Shown: positions 9,600 to 19,423, counted from the stretch's first letter. The stretch is 64,000 nucleotides of DNA from CAVTPD01 sp963736575 (GCA_963736575.1 CAVTPD010000001.1:1302001-1366000), one strand, 5' to 3'. The notes: generated from the sequence alone by a model not told the origin. A program made the numbers and translations.

Positions 9600-10671
9600 A
9601 AGCTATTATTTTATTGCTTTTCTGATTGGCCATTAACCCTACAAAAGTATCCTTGTAGGTATCTTTATTTTGTACATAGATTACATTTTTTAGCACTTCA
9701 GTACCAAATTTTCGTTTGGGTTGAGAGGCTGTAATTCCCATGTTTAAATCTAATTTTAAATGCTTAGCACGTTTTACCATTTGCCATAAAATTTGTGGGT
9801 ATACATTGTTTTCTATTAAGAATTCATAATCTATACCCGTTGCCAAAAAGCTGTACCAGTTTTTAGAAATATAACTTATGGCCATACCAACGGGTTTTCT
9901 GTTTTTACGTTGATCAAATTCGGGTTTAAGCCATAATTCAATGACTTCCCAATTGGGGTCTTCAATAATGTTTTTAAAGAATTTTTCATGTAAAGTAAAA
10001 CCAACAATTTCATAATTTTTGTTACTTACATTTAAATAGAGGTTTCGGAGTTCTTCTATTTTTTCAAAAGTAGCATTTGTTACTTTTTTCACTTCAAACC
10101 TATCCTCCATTTCCATTGCTCTTTTCTTTACATAGCTTTTTCTTTCTTGTGTACTTTTACTATTACTTCCTTTAAGTTGAGTTAGAAAATCCTCGTTAGT
10201 CTCCCAATCTTTATGTTTTAAAATATGGCCATCGGGTATGTTGACTCTTTTCATGCCTAAGTCCATGAAAAATTCTTTTAATTCAACATCATTTGCATCA
10301 AAATCTCTTAAGCTTAAAACAGGAATTTTATTGACTTCTCTATATTCTTGAACAACTTCAAATAAGAGTGTTAGTGCATTTCGCCAATCTTTGCGCTCTT
10401 TATTAATATAGATATGGCTACCAACAGAAAGCAAACAACCCATGGTTAAGGATTTTGAAGTTAAGTAATAGGGGTTGTTGTTTTCTGCTCTTTCTTGTTC
10501 AAGGTGTTTAGAGATTTCAGCGGGGGCAAACATATCGTCTTTAGTTAGTGCTTCGGTAAAAAAGGTAGATAGAATTACCTCTCCTTTTTTATCTCTAACA
10601 ATGTAATAATGAAACTTCCAGTTATTTTCTTCTTCAAAATTATTGCTAAAGCTTTCTTCAAAAAAAGCCAA
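9598..10671 (-). CDS. GNAT/FemAB-like acyltransferase partner of the oxoamine synthase
   Basis: A 357-residue protein resembling the GNAT fold of FemAB-like or BioF2-like proteins; I do not recognise a named family member. The first usable start is TTG at 10671, and no ATG lies near it. The frame stays open upstream past the stop of the preceding synthase gene to an A7 run at 10721-10727, so the ORF may really be the C-terminal half of a single fused enzyme, separated by a one-base indel. Co-transcription with the synthase suggests N-acylation or modification of its amino-ketone product. Function is inferred from context. Confidence 0.65.
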   Translation of the reverse strand: MAFFEESFSNNFEEENNWKFHYYIVRDKKGEVILSTFFTEALTKDDMFAPAEISKHLEQERAENNNPYYLTSKSLTMGCLLSVGSHIYINKERKDWRNALTLLFEVVQEYREVNKIPVLSLRDFDANDVELKEFFMDLGMKRVNIPDGHILKHKDWETNEDFLTQLKGSNSKSTQERKSYVKKRAMEMEDRFEVKKVTNATFEKIEELRNLYLNVSNKNYEIVGFTLHEKFFKNIIEDPNWEVIELWLKPEFDQRKNRKPVGMAISYISKNWYSFLATGIDYEFLIENNVYPQILWQMVKRAKHLKLDLNMGITASQPKRKFGTEVLKNVIYVQNKDTYKDTFVGLMANQKSNKIIA

Positions 10672-10700
10672 TTGCTCCCAATTATTAGCGCCTATATTTC

Positions 10701-12083
10701 CTAATCGTATTGTCCCATACTTTTTTTGAAATATTGTTGAATAGTGGTCTCATGTTGAATATCAAAAGCATCTGATTTTATAATTTCTTTAGGAACCCCT
10801 TCAATGATCTTATCAAATTCTCTTACTTTTCTAAATCCACGTATAATATCTTGTTGACTTCTGCCTAACTCCTGAAAAGTTCTAGGGTAGTGGTAAGCAA
10901 TCCGTTCTACCAATCGGTCAATGTCTTCTTTTTTGTGATGAAGGGTTATTGTAAAACGTAAACCCGCACTTTGATCTGGTACAGCAGGGAACATGCCTAG
11001 ATTAAGGTATAAACCATCTTTGTGTAAGCGTTTAACCATTTCTATAGTCGTATTAACTAAGCCTACTCCCACGTAATTTATAGGGGATTCCGGTACCGAA
11101 AGTATAGGAAGATTAAGTTCTTCCATTAAGTTGTGGCAGTAAAGAAGTTTTTGTTTTAGTTCATCCTGAAGTTGATAAATCTCATTAGATAAATGGATTT
11201 TAGCGGCCGCTATACCTGTACCAATGACCGCCATTTGATGCCCACCAGAGAAAATATAAGCCCCACTACAATTTTTCACCTTTTCGGCCATTTCTTCGGT
11301 AGGAAAAACAAAAACACCACCACCCGAAGCAAATGCTTTATTTAATGAAGTAGCCAAAATTAATTTAGGATGCAACGGACCTTTTCCATAAACAACCCCA
11401 GCGCCATTTTTTCCGGCAATGCTCATTCCGTGGGCATCATCTGCATAAATCCAAAGTTTAGGGTATTTATTCATTAATTGAATCAATTCACTTACAGGTG
11501 CAAAATCACCATACATAGAATAGACTCCATCTATCATATACCATATTTTATCATACGTATTGTAGATTTTCTTAATTCTATCTTCTAGTAAGTCTATTCT
11601 GTTGTGCCGAATAGGTTCTACATGAACACCATTTAGCATAACTTTTCTACAAGGATCTTGTACACTGGCATGTACTTGCTGATCCATAATTATAGCATCG
11701 CCAGGCTCTACAATTACAGGTATTACAGCATGGTGGCCCAAAGATGTACTGGTATAGGTAACAACGGGCGCTTTGAAAATATTCTGTAAAAGTTCTTCGT
11801 ACTCTAAATAAGGAGTACTGCTTAAATAACCCCTAGAAGAAGAAAATTGAACACCGTATTTATCTATGTAGTTTTTAGCCGATTCTTTTAGACGGTTATC
11901 CAGTTCTAAGCCCAGATAGGAACAGTTTCCGAAATGAACAAATTGTTGACCTTGAATAGTAACATGGCGGCCATTATATTCCGTATCTTGGGTAGTAAGA
12001 TGGAGCACGTTTTTATTTCTGCCTAATGAAATAAAATCATTAATGGTTTCAATAGGGTTGGCAACTTTGGTTTTCTTTATCAT
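10701..12083 (-). CDS. Alpha-oxoamine synthase family PLP enzyme
   Basis: Fold-type I PLP enzyme of the group containing BioF, KBL, serine palmitoyltransferase and CqsA, which condense an amino acid with an acyl-CoA. The PLP Asp is in YADDAHG, the Schiff-base Lys in TSLNKAFASGGG, and DGVYSMYGDFAPV is the usual mid-domain signature. Length (460) is longer than BioF (about 390) because of an extra C-terminal segment. In gliding Bacteroidota, relatives make sphingoid or sulfonolipid bases, but the substrate here is unknown. It is followed closely by the GNAT-like ORF and may be fused to it. Confidence 0.85.
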   Translation of the reverse strand: MIKKTKVANPIETINDFISLGRNKNVLHLTTQDTEYNGRHVTIQGQQFVHFGNCSYLGLELDNRLKESAKNYIDKYGVQFSSSRGYLSSTPYLEYEELLQNIFKAPVVTYTSTSLGHHAVIPVIVEPGDAIIMDQQVHASVQDPCRKVMLNGVHVEPIRHNRIDLLEDRIKKIYNTYDKIWYMIDGVYSMYGDFAPVSELIQLMNKYPKLWIYADDAHGMSIAGKNGAGVVYGKGPLHPKLILATSLNKAFASGGGVFVFPTEEMAEKVKNCSGAYIFSGGHQMAVIGTGIAAAKIHLSNEIYQLQDELKQKLLYCHNLMEELNLPILSVPESPINYVGVGLVNTTIEMVKRLHKDGLYLNLGMFPAVPDQSAGLRFTITLHHKKEDIDRLVERIAYHYPRTFQELGRSQQDIIRGFRKVREFDKIIEGVPKEIIKSDAFDIQHETTIQQYFKKSMGQYD

Positions 12084-12143
12084 ATAGCTGGCTTTAATTG
12101 AGAATAATTAAAAAAATATTACATTCGTTACTTACGTTGAATT

Positions 12144-12161
12144 ATGAATATTTGTATTCAT
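12144..12161. promoter_or_regulatory. Palindrome in the divergent promoter region
   Basis: ATGAATA-TTTG-TATTCAT is a perfect 7-bp inverted repeat lying between the divergent oxoamine synthase and STAS-like genes. It is a plausible operator serving both; no binding protein can be assigned. Confidence 0.4.
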
Positions 12162-12181
12162 AAACTTATTACAAGCAAAAA

Positions 12182-12589
12182 ATGGGCTACTTAGAGAATC
12201 AGTACGTTAAAATTTGGATTGAGGAAGGTATTTTATATGAGGTTTTTAAGCCTGGTGCTACTCTGGATCTAAGCGCAGCTAAACTGGTTCTGGAAGATCG
12301 CTTAAAGGTATCTAATGAAGTGAGTATGCCTATTTTTGTAGATATGACGGAATTAGTAATTGCCGATAACAAAGCAAGAGCCTTTATGGGAAGCAAGGAA
12401 GGCACTGCATTTCTTACTTGTGGAGCCTTTTTAATTAATAATGAATTAAATAAATTACTAATTAATATTTTTATAAAATTTAGTCACCCATCTATACCAA
12501 CCCGGTTTTTTACCAACAAAGAAAAGGCTATACAATGGTTAGAAGAGACTAAAAAGCTTACCGAACTGGCTAATAATAATTTGAATTAG
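12182..12589 (+). CDS. Small STAS/SpoIIAA-like protein
   Basis: A 135-residue soluble protein. The pattern of a beta strand (VKIWIEEGILYEVF), a long helix with KLVLEDRLKV, a central strand PIFVDMTEL and a C-terminal FFTNKEKAIQWLEE resembles small STAS-like or DUF7793-type proteins common in Bacteroidota. Similar proteins often bind partner kinases or act as anti-sigma antagonists, but no partner is visible. It is divergent from the oxoamine synthase gene and shares a palindromic promoter region with it. Function unknown. Confidence 0.6.
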   Translation: MGYLENQYVKIWIEEGILYEVFKPGATLDLSAAKLVLEDRLKVSNEVSMPIFVDMTELVIADNKARAFMGSKEGTAFLTCGAFLINNELNKLLINIFIKFSHPSIPTRFFTNKEKAIQWLEETKKLTELANNNLN

Positions 12590-12717
12590 ATACGTAATAT
12601 TACATTGGATTAAGGGAAGCGTTTGAAATGAATTTTAATTGCTTGTCAAATAATATTGTTATTGAGAGAATTGGCTAAAGGCAAGCAGAAATTTTAGGTC
12701 TTTCTCTTCACTTCCTT

Positions 12718-12725
12718 TAACTTTG
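12718..12725 (+). promoter_or_regulatory. Bacteroidota -7 promoter element (TAACTTTG)
   Basis: TAACTTTG matches the TAnnTTTG consensus and lies 25 bases before the ATG of the next gene. A TTTT stretch near 12692-12695 may serve as a weak -33 element. Confidence 0.5.
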
Positions 12726-12750
12726 CAGCTCGTAAAAATTTAAATGCTTT

Positions 12751-13119
12751 ATGGAAAACGATCCGGAATTAAACGGTAAATATTTAGGTACCATCTCCAA
12801 AGATTTTCTTAATGTATCGGATACACTTAAAGAAGCCGCCTACCAAGTAAAGGCCAGAAAAATATCCGATTATCCTATCTTCCCAATAAGCAAGTTACAG
12901 ATACCAATTGGCCAATTATTAATTGGTAAAGGGGAGCTAGATACCGACTGGAATTACAATTTCTCTTTCTTAGATGAGTTTTTACAACGCAAATTGATAG
13001 ACCAAGAGAAAGTGGCAGAATTTATAGCCAACTACAGAGACCCAGATGAGTTTTGTTGTTTGTTTGTAGTGGACGAAGAGTTTACAAACTTTATATATAT
13101 CCCTTATCCGCAAGATTAA
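12751..13119 (+). CDS. Conserved hypothetical protein (unknown function)
   Basis: A 122-residue acidic, soluble protein I do not recognise. It has no signal peptide or membrane segment. It begins with a helix-rich region ([15 protein letters not shown]) followed by beta-type segments and an aromatic end (FIYIPYPQD). It has its own -7 element and its stop overlaps the convergent YyaL-like gene by four bases. The regular codon use and upstream promoter support a real gene, but no function can be assigned. Confidence 0.65.
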   Translation: MENDPELNGKYLGTISKDFLNVSDTLKEAAYQVKARKISDYPIFPISKLQIPIGQLLIGKGELDTDWNYNFSFLDEFLQRKLIDQEKVAEFIANYRDPDEFCCLFVVDEEFTNFIYIPYPQD

Positions 13120-15128
13120 GGAAGCTGTTTTAAGGCTTCCTCAACACTTGTAACTGGTTGTTTACAGCTGTAATTGTAACAGATAAATATTTCAGAAGCT
13201 CCGTTAGGGGCTTTTTTGTTTTCTGCCCACGTTACAATTTTTCCGTCTTTTTCATGAGCAAACAAACTATTGGGTATAAAATTACTTTGCAGACGTAAAG
13301 CGTTCTCTAAAGCTTTTTCTCCCGAAACAACAACCTCTGTAGTTGTACTAGTCATTAAGTAATACAAACTACCCCAATTAGACATAAACCCAGGTTCTTT
13401 TTCAGCTAAAGAAGCTAACGTAGAAAGCATATTTTTTGCCAGTTCTGCGTATTCAGTTTGGGGAAAATAATGGCCTAATATATATAAGTTGTTTGCTAAA
13501 ACTGAATTAGAAGCAGGAATCACGTTATCAAATAATTCCTTTTTACGGGCAATTAAAGCTTCGGCTTCTGTTTCTGTAAAATAGAAAAAACCTTCTTCTT
13601 GGTCGTAAAAGTTGTTTATGCATTCGTCCATAATAGACTTCGCTTTTAACAACCATTGGTTGTCTAAGGTGGCTTGGTAAAGTTTCAGGTAACTTTCAAT
13701 GAGTAAAGCCAAATCATCTAAATAAGCTTTATGTACCGAAGGACCTTCTAGATAATTGTGGTAATAGCTTTTTAAGACCGAAAGTTTATCTTCAATAAAA
13801 TGAGCCGCTTTTAAAGCTAAATTTAAATGGTCTTGCTTACCCAAAGCGGTGTAAGCATCAGTTAACCCAGAAATTAAAAGAGCGTTCCATCCCAATATAA
13901 TTTTGTTGTCTAATCCTGGCCGTATACGTTTGTCTCTGGCCTTGTTTAAAATTGCTAACCAATTAGATTTTAAATGCTGTAGTTTTTCTTTACCTAATTT
14001 TTCAATCCAATAATCCAAATCGATAGGAGAGGTGAGGATGTTATAATCTTTTTCCCAATTGCCTTCTTCACTAGTGAAAAAATATTCTTCAAATAATTCA
14101 AACTCCGGTAAGTTTAATGTTTTTAACTCCGAATAGGTCCAAATATAAAACTTCCCTTCTTCGCCTTCGCTATCGGCATCTAGGGCAGAATAGAATCCGC
14201 CTTCCGTTGAGGTCATTTCTTCTTGCAACCAATTTATGGTTTGGTCAATTACTTCTTTGTAACGTTCTTTTTTGGTGATTTTATAGGCTTTGGCATAAAG
14301 GCTTAAAAGCTGCCCATTGTCATAAGCCATTTTCTCGAAATGAGGGGCAAACCAGCGTTCGTCAACACTATAGCGGGAAAAACCACCTTTAATTTGGTCG
14401 TAAATACCGCCAGAAGCCATTTGGTCTAAGGTAAATGTAAGCGCATTTAACGCTTCTTCCGATTTAGAATAAGCATAAAAATTACCTATGAAATTCCACA
14501 AACAAGGCATAGGGAATTTAGGTGCACCCGCTGTTCCTCCCCATTGCTTATCTAATTTTGAACGTAATTTTCCATACATATAATCCAAAGCTTCGGGTTT
14601 TAAGTCACTTTGTTTTAAACCAAACTTGGCTAAGTCTGACTGATTAAGGTGTTTGGTTAAATCTGTTGCCGAAGCATTAACCTTATCAAACTGTTGATTA
14701 TAGGCCAAACTAACCTGTTTTAATAGATTTATCCATTTGTCTTTGGGGAAATATGTGCCTCCATAAAAAGGTTTCCCTTCGGAAGTTAAAAAAACATTTA
14801 AAGGCCAACCACCCTGTGTACCCATAGCTTGAATGGCGTCCATATAAATTTGATCTATATCTGGTCGTTCTTCTCGGTCTACTTTTATATTAATAAATAG
14901 GTCATTCATTACATCAGAAACCTCGGTTTTATTAAAACTTTCGTGTTCCATTACGTGGCACCAATGGCAAGATGAATAGCCTATACTTACTAAAATCGGC
15001 TTTTTTTCAGATTTAGCTTTTTCTAAAGCTTCCTTTCCCCACGGAAACCATTCTACAGGATTGTAAGCATGCTGAAGTAAATAAGGGCTTTTCTCTTGAA
15101 TTAAATGGTTTGGTGTATTTGAATACAT
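13116..15128 (-). CDS. Thioredoxin-domain protein, YyaL/SSP411 (DUF255) family
   Basis: The 670-residue protein starts with a thioredoxin-like DUF255 domain carrying [14 protein letters not shown] (CHWC redox-type motif, about residues 53-56), followed by an alpha/alpha six-helix toroid like that of glycosyl hydrolases and N-acylglucosamine epimerases ([30 protein letters not shown]). This is the full length and domain order of the family, whose biochemical role is unsettled. It is cytosolic, with no signal peptide. The gene is divergent from the helicase-associated repeat protein. Confidence 0.92.
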   Translation of the reverse strand: MYSNTPNHLIQEKSPYLLQHAYNPVEWFPWGKEALEKAKSEKKPILVSIGYSSCHWCHVMEHESFNKTEVSDVMNDLFINIKVDREERPDIDQIYMDAIQAMGTQGGWPLNVFLTSEGKPFYGGTYFPKDKWINLLKQVSLAYNQQFDKVNASATDLTKHLNQSDLAKFGLKQSDLKPEALDYMYGKLRSKLDKQWGGTAGAPKFPMPCLWNFIGNFYAYSKSEEALNALTFTLDQMASGGIYDQIKGGFSRYSVDERWFAPHFEKMAYDNGQLLSLYAKAYKITKKERYKEVIDQTINWLQEEMTSTEGGFYSALDADSEGEEGKFYIWTYSELKTLNLPEFELFEEYFFTSEEGNWEKDYNILTSPIDLDYWIEKLGKEKLQHLKSNWLAILNKARDKRIRPGLDNKIILGWNALLISGLTDAYTALGKQDHLNLALKAAHFIEDKLSVLKSYYHNYLEGPSVHKAYLDDLALLIESYLKLYQATLDNQWLLKAKSIMDECINNFYDQEEGFFYFTETEAEALIARKKELFDNVIPASNSVLANNLYILGHYFPQTEYAELAKNMLSTLASLAEKEPGFMSNWGSLYYLMTSTTTEVVVSGEKALENALRLQSNFIPNSLFAHEKDGKIVTWAENKKAPNGASEIFICYNYSCKQPVTSVEEALKQLP

Positions 15129-15282
15129 ATCTGATAATGTGATAATTAACTTTGATTTTGCTATTTTAGAACCGAAATTTACAATTCAAAGTATGTAATT
15201 GAACTTTTATTTCAAAAAAAATGTAAATTGTTAGTGCATACCTTGCTTTACATTATAACATTAAACTAAACTCATTTGCCTT

Positions 15283-16314
15283 ATGGGAAGAAGGCCCGCT
15301 ACAACTAGTAATGAGGAAGTTTCTTTTGATGAAGATTTTTTAGAGAAATTTAACGCCTTAAAAAGGTTCAAAGTGAAATACGGACATACTTGTGTGCCCG
15401 AACACGTTGATGCTGATTTAGGACGTTGGGTTCAACAAATCATTACAAAAGAAATTCCTCTGTCTCTTAAAGAAAAAGAGAAACTGAAAAAGATTGATTT
15501 CGTTTTCAACATCAATTATTATAATATGATTGTTGCAGAGTACGATAACATTAATCCAATTCATATTGAATACCTTTTGGCTGGTAATAGCTACCACAAA
15601 TGGTTAAGGAAATTGTTTGAATTAAGGGAATACACAAGAAAACATGGTCATTCATCCCCTTCTATTAAAGAAGAAAGAAATTTGGCTCAATGGTGTACTT
15701 ACCAAAGAAGAAAGTATAAAGACGGAGTTCTACCTGATTTTCAGTTGAAAGAATTTACGGATTTAGATTTCTTTTGGAACCCTAATGATGACAAACATAC
15801 GTTCAAAGACAGAGAGAAATTTCAAAGTCAATGGGATAAGATGTATGGTCTTATGCTTATGTATAAGGAAGAAAGCGGAACCATTGTTGTTCCTCAAGTA
15901 ATAGAAGGAAAGTACAAAAAATTAGGCCGTTGGGTAAATACACAACGTACTAAAAAAGCGAATGGCTCTTTGCTTCCTGAAAGACAAAAGAAACTAGAAG
16001 ACATTGGTTTTGTTTGGAATAAACCCGATAAAGAGTTTAAAGACAGGCTTAAGCTTATTAAAGAAATACAGAAGAAAGTTGGCGGCGATTTAAATAATGC
16101 TCGTGTTTCTCGTTCTGCGCCAGCAGATGAGCGACGAGTAGCCAATTACATCTACCGTTTAAGAAAAAGAGGTACACTTGAAGATAAGTATAGAAAAGTT
16201 ATTAGAGAAGAAGTATTGAATTTGATTGGACACCGCGTGATGTGCCAAGAGGTAGAAGAAAGAAAAATTTTACAGGATTTAAGAAAAAAGATTCTGGTTC
16301 TAAATAATCTCTAG
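15283..16314 (+). CDS. Helicase-associated (HA) domain repeat protein
   Basis: The 343-residue protein is built of repeats with the pattern F..L..Y....G...VP......LG.WV..QR...G.L...R...L...GF.W. I see three clear copies (about residues 18-75, 106-166 and 185-246) and a degenerate fourth (255-320). This is the helicase-associated domain normally found C-terminal to DEAD/DEAH-type helicases, but here there is no helicase part. The many basic residues fit nucleic-acid binding. Its role is unknown. The 3' end overlaps the convergent methyltransferase gene by 15 bases. Confidence 0.8.
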   Translation: MGRRPATTSNEEVSFDEDFLEKFNALKRFKVKYGHTCVPEHVDADLGRWVQQIITKEIPLSLKEKEKLKKIDFVFNINYYNMIVAEYDNINPIHIEYLLAGNSYHKWLRKLFELREYTRKHGHSSPSIKEERNLAQWCTYQRRKYKDGVLPDFQLKEFTDLDFFWNPNDDKHTFKDREKFQSQWDKMYGLMLMYKEESGTIVVPQVIEGKYKKLGRWVNTQRTKKANGSLLPERQKKLEDIGFVWNKPDKEFKDRLKLIKEIQKKVGGDLNNARVSRSAPADERRVANYIYRLRKRGTLEDKYRKVIREEVLNLIGHRVMCQEVEERKILQDLRKKILVLNNL

Positions 16315-16321
16315 AACCAGA
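16293..16321. terminator. Bidirectional hairpin encoding the C-termini of both convergent genes
   Basis: TCTGGTTCTA (16293-16302) pairs perfectly with TAGAACCAGA (16312-16321). On the minus strand it is followed by ATCTTTTTTC, on the plus strand by CCTTTTAAA. Both stop codons lie inside or beside the stem. Confidence 0.65.
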
Positions 16322-17466
16322 CCTTTTAAATAACTTCCTTCAGGGTGGTATATACTTACCGGGTGATCTGCCGGTTGAGAAAGTCTGTAGAGTACTTTAA
16401 CGTCTCTACCGCTTTCTATAGCTGCTGCCACAATAGTGTTGTAAAACAATTGGTTATCTACCACTTGTGAGCAACTAAAGGTAAATAATATACCACCTTG
16501 TTTTATTTGTTGCATAGCCAAGGCGTTTAGTCTTTTGTAGCCTTGTACCGCATTATGACGCGCACTTTTATGTTTGGCAAAAGCAGGTGGGTCTAATACA
16601 ATAATATCATAATCCTCTTCATTCTTATTTAAGAAATCAAACGTATCAATAGCTATACATGGGTTTTCTTCTTCCGAAAAACCATTCAGGAGCAAATTTT
16701 CTTTGGTTTGTTCTATGGCCGATTTAGATACATCTACCGAACATACTTTGGTAGCACCAGCTTTTAATGCCGAAAGCGAAAAACCACCGTTGTAGCAAAA
16801 TGTGTTTAATACCGACTTACCTTTTGATAATTCACCTAATAATTTTCGGCTGTCTCTTTGATCTACAAAGAATCCTGTTTTTTGTCCTTTTTCTAGGTCA
16901 ATTTTAAACTTGATGTCGTTTTCTAGGGCTATAAATTCTTTTGGTAAAGCACCTTTAAGAATTTCATACTTACCTGCATTTTTAGATTGTGCTGGGTTTC
17001 TTAAAATAATATTGGCTAAAGAATCTCCAAAAGCGGTTTCTAAGGCTAGGGTTAATTCTTTCTGAATAGACTCAAAACCGCTGTAATGAGGCTGAATAAC
17101 TGCATTGTTGCCATAAACGTCTATAATAATACCGGAAAGACCATCGCCTTCGCCGTGTACTAATCTAAAGATAGACGTGTTTTCAGAAGGTAAATGCAAT
17201 TTTTCACGCGCATTTTTAGCCAACTGAATTTTAGCATTCCAGAAATCTTGGTTTATTTCTTCGTCTTTAAACGTAAGTACACGTATAGCAATACTGCCCG
17301 ATTGGTAAATTCCTTTACAGAGAATTTTTCCTTTTTCGCTGCTTACCGCAACAATTTCACCATCTGTTAATTCATCTTCCGTAGGGAGTAATGCACCGCT
17401 GAAAATCCATGGGTGTTTACGGTTAATGGCTTCTAGTTTATTTTTTTTAAGCTTTAGAACGTTCAT
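16300..17466 (-). CDS. Class I rRNA large-subunit methyltransferase (RlmI-like)
   Basis: A SAM-dependent RNA m5C methyltransferase of the PUA-EEHEAD-Rossmann type. The N-terminal PUA-like domain begins MNVLKLKKNKLEAI and contains KHPWIFSGAL; the catalytic Rossmann part has LNTFCYNGGFSLSALKAGA (SAM site), IIVLDPPAFAK (NPPY-like motif) and the catalytic-type Cys in FTFSCSQ. The Met at 17466 is chosen over one five codons upstream because it begins the PUA strand. It overlaps the 3' end of the GSCFA gene, so the pair is co-translated. Confidence 0.9.
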   Translation of the reverse strand: MNVLKLKKNKLEAINRKHPWIFSGALLPTEDELTDGEIVAVSSEKGKILCKGIYQSGSIAIRVLTFKDEEINQDFWNAKIQLAKNAREKLHLPSENTSIFRLVHGEGDGLSGIIIDVYGNNAVIQPHYSGFESIQKELTLALETAFGDSLANIILRNPAQSKNAGKYEILKGALPKEFIALENDIKFKIDLEKGQKTGFFVDQRDSRKLLGELSKGKSVLNTFCYNGGFSLSALKAGATKVCSVDVSKSAIEQTKENLLLNGFSEEENPCIAIDTFDFLNKNEEDYDIIVLDPPAFAKHKSARHNAVQGYKRLNALAMQQIKQGGILFTFSCSQVVDNQLFYNTIVAAAIESGRDVKVLYRLSQPADHPVSIYHPEGSYLKGLVLEII

Positions 17467-18427
17467 GCAATTGGGCTTCAATTTCTTTTTCCTCTTGGCT
17501 GAAATTTATTTCAGGCGACAAAGATTGTATTTTTTTTAGTAGCGAAGTTAAAAACTTCTTATGTGCTTCCGAATTCGGATTAAAAGAACGGTGTTGTATT
17601 CCTTTGGTAATGTTTTCTACTTCTTCGCTAAGGTCAATGATTTCAGTATCAAAAAAGGTGTTTTTAAATTTATCAAAGGTGTATTCAATTCCTTGTGTAT
17701 TGGGATGAATTAAGTCTGCCTCGTAAAAACGGTAATCGCGCAAATCATCCATAAATATCTCGTATGCAGGAAAATAAACGGCTCTTTTATCTAGTTTTTC
17801 AATTTCCGAACACGCTACTCTAAGAATGGATTTACTCAATTGGTTTTCTGTAATACCGTCTTTAGTATGTCTTACAGGGCTTACCGTTAGAATAATTTTT
17901 TTGAATGAAGCTAAGTAGGGTATTATGGATTTAAAGCCATCTACTATTTCGGAACTGCTTAAAAGAAGCTTTTTAAATTCCTTCTGAGGGATTTTGTGAC
18001 AATTGGCTACTGTTTCGCTATTGTGTATATTTTGGTAAACGTGGGCAGTGCCAAACGTTAATATAAGAACCGTACTGTTTTTATATGAGGAAGATAAACG
18101 TTCTAAAGCCGTATTGATTTGTTGGATTAAGTCCGTTTTGTCTAAACTTCTGAAGGAAGAATGAAAATTGGGGTGGAGGTAAATATCATCAGGCGATTGA
18201 ATGATTTGGTCTGGATCCAGTTCTTTTCCGTTTAAATAGTTAATCGCTTTAAAAATTGAAACGGGATTAAACAATGTTCCCAAGGGATTTACTTCGGTAG
18301 CAAATTTTAAATCGTGCAGCCGTTGTACAATATGTTCTGAAAAGCAAGAGCCGATCGAAAAGAACCGATCGGCATAAGTAAACGTATTTTCCTGTTTAGG
18401 AATTTCTATTTCAGTCCTAAAATTCAT
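17447..18427 (-). CDS. GSCFA-domain protein
   Basis: The GSCFA motif appears as FFSIGSCFSEHIVQRL near residues 25-40, and the rest resembles an SGNH/GDSL-like hydrolase fold (LILTFGTAHVY, HPNTQGIEYTFDKF). The family is widespread in Bacteroidota and some proteobacteria and is thought to act on polysaccharide or lipid esters, but no substrate is proven. Length (326) is typical. It is the middle of a leftward run from ArsC-like to RlmI-like, with two bases to the former and an overlap to the latter. Confidence 0.88.
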   Translation of the reverse strand: MNFRTEIEIPKQENTFTYADRFFSIGSCFSEHIVQRLHDLKFATEVNPLGTLFNPVSIFKAINYLNGKELDPDQIIQSPDDIYLHPNFHSSFRSLDKTDLIQQINTALERLSSSYKNSTVLILTFGTAHVYQNIHNSETVANCHKIPQKEFKKLLLSSSEIVDGFKSIIPYLASFKKIILTVSPVRHTKDGITENQLSKSILRVACSEIEKLDKRAVYFPAYEIFMDDLRDYRFYEADLIHPNTQGIEYTFDKFKNTFFDTEIIDLSEEVENITKGIQHRSFNPNSEAHKKFLTSLLKKIQSLSPEINFSQEEKEIEAQLHERSKA

Positions 18428-18429
18428 GT

Positions 18430-18771
18430 TTAAAGAACTTCTTCCACTTTTTCAGCAGGGCGGGCTACAACAGCTTTATTTCCGTTAACAACAATTGGTC
18501 GTTCAATAAGAATAGGGTGTTCTATCATAGCTTCAATCCATTGACTATCGTTTAAGTCAGTGTTTTTGTATTTCTCTTTAAAAATACCTTCTTGTTTTCT
18601 TACTAAATCTTCTGGTGAAATACCTATTTTTTCAACCAGTTCTTCTAAAGTAGCTTTCGTAAGTGGGTATTTTAAATATTCAATAGTTTCAAAATCAAGT
18701 CCTTTTTCTTCTAGAATAGATTTTGCTTCTCTGCTTTTTCCGCATCTGGGGTTGTGATAAATCTGAATCAT
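18430..18771 (-). CDS. arsC: ArsC-family arsenate reductase-like / Spx-like protein
   Basis: A 113-residue thioredoxin-fold protein. The catalytic-type motif NPRCGKSREAK starts at residue 7 and the C-terminal half has ILIERPIVVNGNKAVVARP, the standard ArsC signature with the Arg used for oxyanion binding. Glutaredoxin-linked arsenate reductase is the usual name; there are no other arsenic genes nearby, so a general redox role is equally possible. Full family length. It is transcribed with GSCFA and the methyltransferase. Confidence 0.85.
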   Translation of the reverse strand: MIQIYHNPRCGKSREAKSILEEKGLDFETIEYLKYPLTKATLEELVEKIGISPEDLVRKQEGIFKEKYKNTDLNDSQWIEAMIEHPILIERPIVVNGNKAVVARPAEKVEEVL

Positions 18772-18795
18772 ATTTATAATCTTTAGTTTCTCTTA

Positions 18796-19332
18796 CTACA
18801 GAACTTCGATTATAAAGTTATGGTTCGTATAAATACAGATGTCTGCTGCAATGCTTAATCCTTCACGTACCATTTCTTCTGCCGAAAGGTGTGGGGCATG
18901 TTTTTTAAGCGCCATAGCCGCAGATTGTGCATAATTACTACCCGAACCAATAGATGCAATGCCATTTTCGGGCTCTAGAACATCACCCGTTCCCGAAATA
19001 ATTAAGATTTCATCTTTGTTAGCGGTGATCATCATTGCTTCCAGTTTTCTTAAATAGCGGTCTGTTCTCCAGTCTTTGGCTAATTCAATGGCCGCACGTT
19101 TCATGTTGCCTTTGTAAGCGTTCAGTTTTTCCTGAAAACGTTCTATAAGTGTAAAGGCATCGGCCGTAGAGCCTGCAAAACCGGTAACAACGGTTCCGTC
19201 TAAAAGTTTTCTTATTTTTTTAACGTGATTTTTAGCTACGGTATGCCCCATAGTAGCTTGTCCGTCTGCACCAATTGCTATTTGTCCGTTATGACTAACC
19301 GCTAATACGGTAGTAGATCTTACTTTTTCCAT
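18796..19332 (-). CDS. hslV: ATP-dependent protease subunit HslV
   Basis: The 178-residue proteolytic subunit of HslUV (ClpYQ). The propeptide of about six residues precedes the catalytic Thr in STTVLAV, and [24 protein letters not shown] and [14 protein letters not shown] are standard HslV blocks. It forms a double hexamer gated by the HslU ATPase in the cytoplasm. No hslU is in this window, so the two genes are not adjacent here. It is the first gene of the leftward group. Confidence 0.96.
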   Translation of the reverse strand: MEKVRSTTVLAVSHNGQIAIGADGQATMGHTVAKNHVKKIRKLLDGTVVTGFAGSTADAFTLIERFQEKLNAYKGNMKRAAIELAKDWRTDRYLRKLEAMMITANKDEILIISGTGDVLEPENGIASIGSGSNYAQSAAMALKKHAPHLSAEEMVREGLSIAADICIYTNHNFIIEVL

Positions 19333-19423
19333 TGTAGAAATAATACGTGTTTTATATAGTTTCTAAAAAGTTTAAATACTTTTCTGCTAACCACGTAACG
19401 TTAAAGTTTAAACTTTAATATAC

